A stretch of 9,759 bases of DNA from assembly GCA_016763395.1 (NCBI GenBank), contig JAESTW010000733.1:1-9759 (forward strand). Direction: 5' to 3'. The position numbers and the translations under genes are program-made. This document shows, piece after piece, positions 1-5,915 of the stretch. The notes beneath the pieces were generated by a model. That model ran no database searches, was not told the DNA's origin, and saw only the letters and a list, made by a program, of their open reading frames with translations. Each line of letters starts with the position of its first letter. The stretch's first letter is position 1. Origin of the DNA: Kofleriaceae bacterium. GTDB taxonomy: Bacteria > Myxococcota_A > Polyangia > Haliangiales > Haliangiaceae.

Positions 1-41
1 AGCACCCGGAGGGCATAATCGGTGTAGCGCGTGAGTTGCAT
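1..41 (-). CDS. nsrR: Rrf2-family transcriptional repressor, probable NsrR (N-terminal fragment, runs off left edge)
   Basis: Reading the minus strand from the ATG at 41-39 gives MQLTRYTDYALRV followed by the start of a Leu codon, then the window ends. This is the characteristic first helix of Rrf2-family winged-helix regulators. The MQLT-x-x-TDYALR form is that of NsrR, the [2Fe-2S]/[4Fe-4S] nitric-oxide sensor; IscR and RirA begin differently (MRLT followed by other residues). NsrR represses NO-detoxification genes until NO damages its cluster. The cluster cysteines lie outside the window and cannot be checked. The gene is divergent from the truncated haemoglobin/reductase pair, the usual arrangement of a regulator and its target. 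The Shine-Dalgarno sequence upstream of the ATG is weak. The Rrf2 assignment is firm for such a short stretch; the NsrR subtype is inferred from the motif and the neighbours. Confidence 0.8.
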   Translation of the reverse strand, partial: MQLTRYTDYALRV

Positions 42-76
42 AATCTAAGCAATTCCAATTAAAAAACCATTTACGC

Positions 77-106
77 TCGACATTGAACCCAAAACTGTAT
101 CATAAT
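77..106 (+). promoter_or_regulatory. Probable sigma70-type promoter of the haemoglobin/reductase operon
   Basis: A TCGACA -35 box (77-82, 5 of 6 to consensus) and a CATAAT -10 box (101-106, 5 of 6) are separated by 18 bp. Transcription would start near 112-114, leaving a leader of about 75 nt before the ATG at 188. The predicted start falls directly beside the dyad at 115-156, the position expected for a repressor operator. Seen by eye only; no transcript data. Confidence 0.5.
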
Positions 107-114
107 AAGTATGT

Positions 115-156
115 AAGATGCGCATTAAGAGAGAAAGCCTCTCACATGCGTTATCT
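115..156. promoter_or_regulatory. Large imperfect dyad with an NsrR-like half-site; candidate operator or leader hairpin
   Basis: The arms pair in three blocks around a 5-nt centre (134-138): AGAT (116-119) with ATCT (153-156), CGCAT (121-125) with ATGCG (146-150), and GAGAG (129-133) with CTCTC (139-143), with small bulges between. The left edge, AAGATGC at 115-121, matches the outer half of the known NsrR consensus (AAGATGCATTT and its inverted copy), and TTAA at 125-128 matches the centre of that consensus. The inverted second NsrR half at the canonical 1-bp spacing is not convincing. It lies just downstream of the predicted promoter and next to a probable nsrR gene. It could be a repressor operator, or a hairpin in the mRNA leader. 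Confidence 0.45.
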
Positions 157-187
157 AGTTGAAATTACACTATTTAGAAGGAAGTAT

Positions 188-559
188 ATGAGCCAAACAC
201 TTTTTGAGAAAATCGGCGGCGAGCCCGCAATGTCTGCTGCTGTTGACGTTTTTTACCGAATCGTTCTAACCGACGACCGCATTTCGCGCTTCTTTGAAGA
301 CATCGACATGGAGTCGCAACACGCAAAGCAAAAGTCCTTTTTGACGATGGTCTGTGGTGGTCCCAGTAGTTACAGCGGACTCGATATGCGTGAAGGCCAC
401 AAAAACATGGTCTTGAATATGGGACTCAATGACTCGCATTTCGATGCTGTCGTTGAAGATCTCGGTAAGGCTCTTTCGGAGCTGGGTGTCGCTGACGAGC
501 TGATCGGTGAAGTCGCTGCCATAGCAGAGAGCGTCCGTAGTGACGTTCTGAACAAGTAG
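188..559 (+). CDS. Group 1 truncated haemoglobin (TrHbN type), probable NO dioxygenase globin
   Basis: This 123-residue haem protein has the 2-on-2 globin fold of group 1 truncated haemoglobins. The order LFEKIGGEPAM, then FY at 22-23, then FFED, GGP-x-x-Y-x-G (57-64) and the F-helix follows Mycobacterium TrHbN closely. By that alignment Tyr23 is B10, Gln44 is E7, Gln48 is E11 and His71 is the proximal F8 ligand. Tyr-B10 with Gln-E11 is the oxygen-stabilising pair linked to NO dioxygenation. The ATG at 188 is chosen because it starts exactly at the globin N-terminus and follows a good ribosome site (AAGGA, 178-182, 5 nt spacing). An in-frame TTG at 83 would add 35 residues unlike any globin. 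The reductase gene follows after 4 nt, so the two are probably co-transcribed and translationally coupled. The likely role is cytoplasmic oxidation of NO to nitrate, with the neighbour reducing the haem. Confidence 0.93.
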   Translation: MSQTLFEKIGGEPAMSAAVDVFYRIVLTDDRISRFFEDIDMESQHAKQKSFLTMVCGGPSSYSGLDMREGHKNMVLNMGLNDSHFDAVVEDLGKALSELGVADELIGEVAAIAESVRSDVLNK

Positions 560-563
560 CGCT

Positions 564-1547
564 GTGGCCAAACTACTATATCAAGACACTGAGGTCCCGC
601 TCCATGATGATGACACGGTGCTTGAAGCATTGCTTCGGCACGGTGTTGATGTGGCTTCCTCTTGTAAAAACGGGGTTTGCCAAACCTGCATGATTCATTG
701 CGAGAGCGGTAATCCTGGGGCTACAGCTCAGCGTGGTGTCAAAGAGACCCTCGCTGCGCAAGGCTATTTCTTGGCTTGTCAATGCAAGCCGAGAGAGTGT
801 GGTGACGCCGATCTAAGAGTTTCTCTGGAAGGCGAAGGTGGACTTTTTATAGAGGCCAAGTTGGTCGCAAAAGACAGACTCGCGCCTGACATTGTCCGGC
901 TGGTATTCGAGAGTCAAGAGGAGATGTGCTACGAGTCGGGACAATTTCTAAACCTGCGCCGAAGTGACGGGTTGATCCGTAGTTACTCGATTGCAAGTGA
1001 TACGAGTTCCTGCAAACGATTCGAACTTCACGTCGGACGGATCAAAGAGGGACGTATGAGTTCGTTTTTGTTCGATGAACTCACGGTTGGAGAAAGCGTG
1101 GAGGTGCGTGGGCCAAGTGGCAGCTGCTTCTACATTCCCGGACGGCCAGAGCAGCCCTTGCTTCTAATTGGAACAGGAACCGGTTTTGCCCCCCTTCTCG
1201 GGATAATTCGCGCCGCTCTTGCAGCCAAACACGAAGGGCCTATCTATCTCTTTCACGGCAGTACCAACGCGAGCGGTGTCTACTTTAGCGCCGAGATGCG
1301 AACTCTCGCCGCGGAAAACAAGCAGCTATATTACTCACCCTGTGTTGATCAGGACGCTCCAGAAGATCTACTCCTTGGGCGCGCAGCAGACCTCGCTCTG
1401 GCTGAGCACAAATCTCTAAAGGGCTATCGAGTCTTTCTCTGCGGACATCCGGCGATGGTCAAGAAGACCAAGAAACTCGCCTATCTCGGCGGTGCCTCTC
1501 TCTCCGATATTTTCTCAGATCCATTTGAGTTTAGCGAAGCTACCTGA
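564..1547 (+). CDS. [2Fe-2S] ferredoxin/FAD/NAD(P)H oxidoreductase, probable haemoglobin reductase
   Basis: A 327-residue electron-transfer flavoprotein of the phenol-hydroxylase-reductase/CDP-6-deoxy reductase type. Residues 1-90 are a plant-type ferredoxin domain with Cys34, Cys39 and Cys42 (C-x4-C-x2-C) and the fourth ligand in LACQC (Cys72, with an extra Cys74). Residues 95-190 are the FAD-binding barrel with RSYS at 139-142. Residues 198-320 are the NAD(P)H domain with GTGTGFAP (203-210) and CGHP (293-296). It starts at GTG 564, 4 nt after the globin stop; no strong ribosome site is visible, which suggests translational coupling. The domain order (ferredoxin first) differs from Hmp, which has no ferredoxin domain, and from Hcr, whose ferredoxin domain is C-terminal. 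In this operon the likely partner is the truncated haemoglobin, giving a split flavohaemoglobin-like NO dioxygenase. The true electron acceptor is inferred, not shown. Confidence 0.92.
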   Translation: MAKLLYQDTEVPLHDDDTVLEALLRHGVDVASSCKNGVCQTCMIHCESGNPGATAQRGVKETLAAQGYFLACQCKPRECGDADLRVSLEGEGGLFIEAKLVAKDRLAPDIVRLVFESQEEMCYESGQFLNLRRSDGLIRSYSIASDTSSCKRFELHVGRIKEGRMSSFLFDELTVGESVEVRGPSGSCFYIPGRPEQPLLLIGTGTGFAPLLGIIRAALAAKHEGPIYLFHGSTNASGVYFSAEMRTLAAENKQLYYSPCVDQDAPEDLLLGRAADLALAEHKSLKGYRVFLCGHPAMVKKTKKLAYLGGASLSDIFSDPFEFSEAT

Positions 1548-1736
1548 TTTGGGAATTCGATGGGGCCGCTAGCCTAGCTCAAGTAGCCACTAGCAAGGGG
1601 ATCGGCCATATCGGGATCTTGGTGACAACCGATTAACTTCAGGTACTTAGGGAATTTTAGGCGGAGCAAAGGCGACCTCTCTGCGTCAGGCGGCATGGAG
1701 TGGGTCGCATCAGCTGAGTTGTGGCTATAATCCGGC
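1548..1736. other. Intergenic region between the reductase and ABC transporter genes
   Basis: No open frame here looks like a gene. A short palindrome, GCTAGCCTAGC, lies at 1568-1578 but has no T-tract, so it is not a convincing rho-independent terminator. The only clear signal is the TATAAT at 1726-1731, described separately. Confidence 0.5.
1704..1731 (+). promoter_or_regulatory. Perfect -10 box immediately before the ABC ATPase start
   Basis: TATAAT at 1726-1731 is an exact -10 consensus. A weak -35 candidate, GTCGCA (1704-1709, 3 of 6), lies 16 bp upstream. Transcription would start at about 1737-1739, on the first ATG of the ATPase gene. The mRNA would then be leaderless, or would have about 20 nt of leader if translation starts at the second ATG (1758). 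Confidence 0.45.
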
Positions 1737-2690
1737 ATGTCTACTGATGGTGTGCCGATGATCTCTGTGTCCGACTTGAACGTAGACTATGGCGACGTAC
1801 ACGCGGTGGTCAACGTCAACCTGGAGATTCCCGCAGGAGAAGTCTTTGGTCTGATTGGTCCCAATGGTGCTGGCAAGACATCGATGATGCGGGTCTTGGC
1901 CGGGTTGCAAGAGCCCTCATTCGGCAGAGTTAAAATTTCTGGGATCGACTTGGAAGAGTCTCCTCGTTTAGCGCAGGCACAACTCGGGTACATGCCGGAC
2001 TTTGCGCCTGTAGATGAAGAGTTGAAGGTATGGGAATTTCTCGAACTCTATGCCGCTGCCTACGGGATTCCCGCGGACAAACGCCGAGAGCGCATCGACT
2101 ACTGTATCTCCTTGGTGAACCTGGACATCAAAAGTGACGCCTTGTGCAAAGGCCTATCGCGGGGCATGAAACAACGCATCACACTTGCCAAGACACTGCT
2201 GCATGATCCGCCGCTTTTGATACTCGATGAGCCGGCCAGTGGTCTCGATCCCAAAGCTAGAATGGACTTGCGGGACATCTTTCGCGGGTTGGCGGCACGT
2301 GGCAAAACTGTTCTGATTTCGTCGCACATATTGACCGAGTTGTCCGCATTCTGCACAAGCATTGGAGTCATGGAACAAGGTCATCTGCGCGTGAGTGGCA
2401 AACTGCAAGACGTCATCGATGAGCTGGCGCCGAAGAAACAGCTCACCATCGAACTTCTTCGCCACAGTGACGACGTTGACGAGATATTGTCCGACAATGG
2501 GGTCTCGGACATCACGCGGGATAGCAACGATTCTATGAAGCTTCACTGTACTTTTGACAACGACCGAGACTGGATCGCTTCACTGCTAGTAACACTCGTG
2601 CAAAAGGGAGTTCCTATCTGCGGTATATACGAGCGGCAATTTGACGTCGAAGACATCTTCATGCAACTTGGTGTGGAGGAGGTTTCCTAG
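1737..2690 (+). CDS. ABC transporter ATP-binding protein (ABC-2 exporter type)
   Basis: A 317-residue ATPase that would energise the membrane permease encoded next. Walker A GPNGAGKT is at 41-48, signature LSRGMKQR at 140-147, Walker B LLILDEP at 160-166, D-loop SGLD at 168-171 and the switch His at 197. The Q-loop region reads GYMPD (84-88), with Asp88 where Gln is usual; I recall this variant in some ABC-2 ATPases. Residues from about 220 form a C-terminal extension after the nucleotide-binding domain, as in other exporters of this class. Start choice is uncertain. The frame is closed by TAA at 1728-1730. ATG 1737 lacks a ribosome site and may begin a leaderless message. ATG 1758 (residue 8) has GGTG 5 nt upstream and matches where many homologues begin (MISV). 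The stop overlaps the permease start by one base. The substrate cannot be told from sequence. Confidence 0.93.
   Translation: MSTDGVPMISVSDLNVDYGDVHAVVNVNLEIPAGEVFGLIGPNGAGKTSMMRVLAGLQEPSFGRVKISGIDLEESPRLAQAQLGYMPDFAPVDEELKVWEFLELYAAAYGIPADKRRERIDYCISLVNLDIKSDALCKGLSRGMKQRITLAKTLLHDPPLLILDEPASGLDPKARMDLRDIFRGLAARGKTVLISSHILTELSAFCTSIGVMEQGHLRVSGKLQDVIDELAPKKQLTIELLRHSDDVDEILSDNGVSDITRDSNDSMKLHCTFDNDRDWIASLLVTLVQKGVPICGIYERQFDVEDIFMQLGVEEVS
2675..2682 (+). promoter_or_regulatory. Strong ribosome binding site for the ABC permease
   Basis: GGAGGAGG lies inside the last codons of the ATPase gene, 7 nt before GTG 2690. It supports the GTG start and coupled translation across the TAGTG stop/start overlap. 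Confidence 0.7.
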
Positions 2691-4291
2691 TGAGTGTGAG
2701 AAGTGTTCTAGTGAGAAGTTGTCGCATGCCACTGTTGCCGTGGCACAACCCACTGGTCATCGCAGGCGTCCGCCGTCGCTTGCGCCCCAAGGCCGCTGTC
2801 ACCGTTGCTGTGATCACCGCCGTGATTTCATTCTTCGTGTACGGAATCGTGTACTTGGTCGCCACGGAGCGAGAGATAACCTCCTCTGTAATCGCTGCAC
2901 GTTGGGCTTTTACCCCCATCTACTACATGCAACTCTTCTTCTTGCTCTTTTTGGGGACTGGCGCAATCGCTTCAGGAGTGGCCGAGAACCGTCTTGAGGG
3001 GCATATGGACTATCAGCGCATGACGCCTATGAGTCCCGCGGACAAGACCATAGGCTACCTGCTGGGCCTCTCCATTCGCGAGCACTTCATGTTCGCTGTC
3101 ACCCTGCCGTTTGCCTTGTATGCGGTTGTTGCTGGTGAAATGCCATTTCTGGAAGTACTAGAGATGTACTTGTTTTTGTTTCTGACGGTGACGCTGTACC
3201 ATTTGACAGGGTTTGTGGCCGGCTTGCTCGCCAAAAATCCGAGAAGGGCGGGCATGACGGCTCGCTTCATCATCATTGTCCTGTATTTCGTTCTGCCCGG
3301 CATTGGCAAACTGGGAGGTGCTTCGCTCTTCGGCCACTTTACAGCAGATACAGCGCTCCAAACCTTGCTCGGCCCAGAGTTGGCAATGGCAAGCCCGCAG
3401 TCCGAGATGTTTTTCGGGATTCCCGTTCCCCTCTTACTGATTACATTGTGCGTTCAGTCGATGTTCATTTTTGTTTTGTTCACCGCAACAACTCGAAAGT
3501 GGCGCAATGAGCGACTGCACGCGATTAGCAAACCCATGGCTACACTGCTCTTCGGTACTTTGTTAGTCCTCATCGTAGGTAGCCTGTGGTCCCAGGTCGG
3601 ACACGAAATCGCCTTTCTGGATATGGAGACGGAAGGGGAAAACAGCGCTGTTGCAGCAAGTACGATCATGGTGTTTTCGATGTTTTTCCTCTTCAGCTTT
3701 GGCATGTGTGCATTTCTGTGCATGAGCACCACACCGGACAAAGCCAATGCAATCAAGGGAGCGAGGCGAGCTGCACGCAACAATAAACGCCTTCACTTCA
3801 CAAGCGACGAAGCCTCTAGCCAGTGGTTAGTCGTCTTCTATGCCATGTTTACAGGAATCGCCCTGATAGGTCTCTTTGAGATAGGAAGTGAGAGTTTCTC
3901 TAGTTCTGCGGTGGGCGCCGAGTCTTTGTTGCTACCCTGGTTCATTTTTGCCAGTGTATTGGCATGGTGGCAGGGGTTGCGTGAGCTGCTGGAACCCCGG
4001 CTGTTTTGGCTGTCCATTGGCGTGCTTTGGGTCGTGCCTATAATGGCATCTATCGTGGTTGTAGCGGCATGGGATTCTGTAGAGGCTGCCTCATATCTGA
4101 GCCTGACCACAGGCTTTCCGGCTACCGCGATAAGTCTTACTCAAACCTTTGCCGACGCATTCAGTCTCGACCCATCAGAAGTTGAAGAGCTGCAACTCCC
4201 CTCGACCTTTGTTGTCTATCTGTCCGCCTTCATTAACGGCGCCCTAGCGCTAGCCGTCAGCGTCACTTTATGGCGCCGGCGTCAAAGCTAG
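2690..4291 (+). CDS. ABC transporter permease, multi-spanning membrane protein
   Basis: A 533-residue inner-membrane protein. Hydrophobic stretches suggest about 12 membrane segments, roughly at residues 36-57, 76-97, 127-148, 154-180, 191-209, 243-267, 283-301, 321-345, 378-396, 411-427, 437-460 and 507-527. The N-terminal NPLVIAGVRRRLRPK resembles the NP-x-x-x-x-E-x-R-x-R entry of ABC-2 permeases. The segment MTPMSPADKTIG (111-122), following the second membrane segment, matches the cytoplasmic coupling region in which these proteins carry a Pro-x-Ser-Pro-like turn. A basic stretch at 356-367 is probably a cytoplasmic loop. The GTG start has a strong ribosome site (2675-2682) and overlaps the ATPase stop by one base, so both subunits are made together. 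The cargo is unknown. The gene converges on the GltS-like gene, 30 bp away, with no clear terminator between. Confidence 0.85.
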   Translation: MSVRSVLVRSCRMPLLPWHNPLVIAGVRRRLRPKAAVTVAVITAVISFFVYGIVYLVATEREITSSVIAARWAFTPIYYMQLFFLLFLGTGAIASGVAENRLEGHMDYQRMTPMSPADKTIGYLLGLSIREHFMFAVTLPFALYAVVAGEMPFLEVLEMYLFLFLTVTLYHLTGFVAGLLAKNPRRAGMTARFIIIVLYFVLPGIGKLGGASLFGHFTADTALQTLLGPELAMASPQSEMFFGIPVPLLLITLCVQSMFIFVLFTATTRKWRNERLHAISKPMATLLFGTLLVLIVGSLWSQVGHEIAFLDMETEGENSAVAASTIMVFSMFFLFSFGMCAFLCMSTTPDKANAIKGARRAARNNKRLHFTSDEASSQWLVVFYAMFTGIALIGLFEIGSESFSSSAVGAESLLLPWFIFASVLAWWQGLRELLEPRLFWLSIGVLWVVPIMASIVVVAAWDSVEAASYLSLTTGFPATAISLTQTFADAFSLDPSEVEELQLPSTFVVYLSAFINGALALAVSVTLWRRRQS

Positions 4292-4321
4292 ACTATAGAG
4301 GCGTTTAGCCAAGGAGCGGCG

Positions 4322-5572
4322 CTACTCGAAGTCGAACCCCGAGTACGAGACGCCGGACAGTCGTGCCATCGGGTGGTGAAAGGTTGCTAGGTCGTCCTTG
4401 TTGAGGCCGCTGAGTTTGTCGTGTCCGCAGGCACGCGCCATGATCTGCATGAGTGATACGGAGGCATCGAAGAAACGGTGCAACCTTTCGGCAGCGACAT
4501 CGACATTGAGCCTCTTTCGCAGCTCAGGCTTCTGTGTAGCAATCCCGGCCGGGCAATTGTTGGTGTTACACATTCGAGCTCCCACACAGCCAATTGCTTG
4601 CATAGCGCTGTTTGATAAGGCGACTCCGTCTGCGCCTAGAGCAAGGGCTTTTACAAAATCGATTGGTGTCCGCAAGCCTCCGGTAATAATGAGGGTCACG
4701 CGTCCACTGGCCCCTTGCTTGTCCAGATGTCGCCGAGCGCGGGCTAGAGCGGGAATAGTGGGCACGCTAATGTGGTCGCGAAATATCACTGGGGCCGCGC
4801 CTGTACCGCCGCCGCGTCCGTCCAAAATAATGTAGTCGGCTCCGGCGTCGAGCGCGAACTGAACATCACGCTCGATGTGGTTTGCGCTCAGTTTGAATCC
4901 GATAGGAATGCCACCAGAGACTTCTCGTACGCGATCAGCGAAATTTCGAAACTCTTTCGTTGTGCTCAGATCGGCAAAGGTGGGAGGCGAGATTGCCGGC
5001 TGTCCGGACTCGATTCCTCGTACAAGTGATATCTTACCCTGGTTTTTGGCACCCGGAAGATGTCCACCGGTGCCGGTTTTTGCGCCTTGTCCGCCTTTGA
5101 AGTGAAATGCCTGCACCTTGCTTAGATGCTCTTCGCTATAGCCGAATTTTGCGCTCGCCAACTCGTAGAAATACCGAGCATTGCTCTCTTGCTCTTCGGG
5201 CAGCATTCCACCTTCACCCGAGCAAATACCGGTTCCGGCCAATTGTGCTCCTTTTGCCAGTGAAACCTTCGCCTCCTCGGAGAGTGCGCCAAAACTCATG
5301 TCCGAGACAAAGAGGGGGATATCTAGCTGCAAAGGCTTTTTGGCCTCGGGGCCGATGATGAGCTCTGTTCCTACCGCTACGTCCTCCATAAGTGGCTTGC
5401 GGGCCATCTGCGCCACCATGATTTGCAAGTCATCCCACTTGGGCAGCAAGTCCCGCGGAACTCCCATGGATGTCATGGGACCGTGGTGTCCGAGCTTGCT
5501 CAAGCCATGTCGTGCCAATTCATGGATAAACGCGACATTGGGTTCTTCTGGAGTAGGTTGTGCAATCGGCAT
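4322..5572 (-). CDS. FMN-binding glutamate synthase family protein (GltB synthase-domain homologue)
   Basis: A 416-residue stand-alone homologue of the FMN/[3Fe-4S] synthase domain of glutamate synthase. Recognisable blocks in order are DMSFGALSEEAK (91-102), GEGGMLPEE (119-127), KGGQGAKTGTGGHLPG (159-174), the phosphate/flavin segment DGRGGGTGAAP (251-261) and ITGGLRTPIDF (296-306). The 3Fe-4S motif is C-x5-C-x4-C at Cys329, Cys335 and Cys340, followed by PAGIAT. The glutamine amidotransferase domain is absent, so it cannot itself release ammonia from glutamine; it may use free ammonia, act on another substrate, or have a different redox role. The ATG at 5572 is 12 nt after the stop of the CDGSH gene, with only a weak GGA upstream. 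It is the last gene of the minus-strand operon and probably receives electrons from an unidentified donor. The CDGSH neighbour is a candidate. Confidence 0.92.
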   Translation of the reverse strand: MPIAQPTPEEPNVAFIHELARHGLSKLGHHGPMTSMGVPRDLLPKWDDLQIMVAQMARKPLMEDVAVGTELIIGPEAKKPLQLDIPLFVSDMSFGALSEEAKVSLAKGAQLAGTGICSGEGGMLPEEQESNARYFYELASAKFGYSEEHLSKVQAFHFKGGQGAKTGTGGHLPGAKNQGKISLVRGIESGQPAISPPTFADLSTTKEFRNFADRVREVSGGIPIGFKLSANHIERDVQFALDAGADYIILDGRGGGTGAAPVIFRDHISVPTIPALARARRHLDKQGASGRVTLIITGGLRTPIDFVKALALGADGVALSNSAMQAIGCVGARMCNTNNCPAGIATQKPELRKRLNVDVAAERLHRFFDASVSLMQIMARACGHDKLSGLNKDDLATFHHPMARLSGVSYSGFDFE

Positions 5573-5584
5573 CGCGTCCGGGGC

Positions 5585-5875
5585 TTATTCAGCGGACACC
5601 CCTGGGCCTTCTTGTCCGACTTGTTCGGCAGTGAAGGCCTTGTGGCTACCATCGCAAAAGGGCGCATTCTTGGTGTGCTTGCATGCACAGAGAAATGCAT
5701 CACCACTTTCCTCTGCGGTGAATGCAAGTGGCGAGAAGCTGGTACCGACATGCGATCCATCGCAAAAGGGTTGGTTCTTGGAACGTCCACAGGTGCAAAA
5801 GTAGTATTCTTTGCCCTTTTCCAGTGTTTCTTTTGTGGGGCGATTATTGGCGATGACTGGAAGTGTTCGTTTCAT
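5585..5875 (-). CDS. Tandem CDGSH iron-sulfur domain protein (MitoNEET-like)
   Basis: A 96-residue protein with two CDGSH zinc-finger-like motifs, each of which binds a [2Fe-2S] cluster by three Cys and one His. The first is Cys27, Cys29, Cys38 and His42 (CTCGRSKNQPFCDGSH). The second is Cys63, Cys65, Cys74 and His78 (CACKHTKNAPFCDGSH). Both fit C-x-C-x2-(S/T)-x3-P-x-C-D-G-S-H exactly. Two motifs in one chain make it the double-CDGSH class, so it may work as a monomer. The ATG at 5875 is chosen because AGGA lies 5 nt upstream and the protein then begins just before the first domain. The open frame extends to 6031, but the extra 52 residues overlap the MBL gene and look non-coding. It sits 40 bp after the MBL stop and 12 nt before the GltS-like start. 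It may act in electron or cluster transfer in the cytoplasm, possibly to the GltS-like protein. Confidence 0.93.
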   Translation of the reverse strand: MKRTLPVIANNRPTKETLEKGKEYYFCTCGRSKNQPFCDGSHVGTSFSPLAFTAEESGDAFLCACKHTKNAPFCDGSHKAFTAEQVGQEGPGVSAE

Positions 5876-5915
5876 GGTTGTCCTATGTGTTGATGGCGCG
5901 GATTGGGTATTTTGT

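Noticed and set aside
3..62. Plus-strand open frame at the left edge that could be the tail of an upstream gene
   Set aside because: The opposite strand gives a clear Rrf2/NsrR N-terminus over the same bases, so this frame is a shadow.
83..187. Upstream extension of the globin frame to a TTG at 83
   Set aside because: The added 35 residues do not resemble a globin, would overlap the promoter and dyad, and the ATG at 188 has a good ribosome site.
1568..1578. GCTAGCCTAGC palindrome as a terminator of the reductase gene
   Set aside because: The stem is short, there is no loop of normal size and no T-run follows.
4292..4321. Bidirectional terminator between the convergent permease and GltS-like genes
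   Set aside because: Only a 3-bp stem (GGC/GCC) is visible and there is no T-tract on either strand.
4398..5105. Plus-strand frames antisense to the GltS-like gene
   Set aside because: Shadows of the strongly conserved minus-strand gene.
5181..5893. Plus-strand frames antisense to the GltS-like and CDGSH genes (about 156 and 207 codons)
   Set aside because: They are antisense to well-supported coding sequence and show no domain features of their own.
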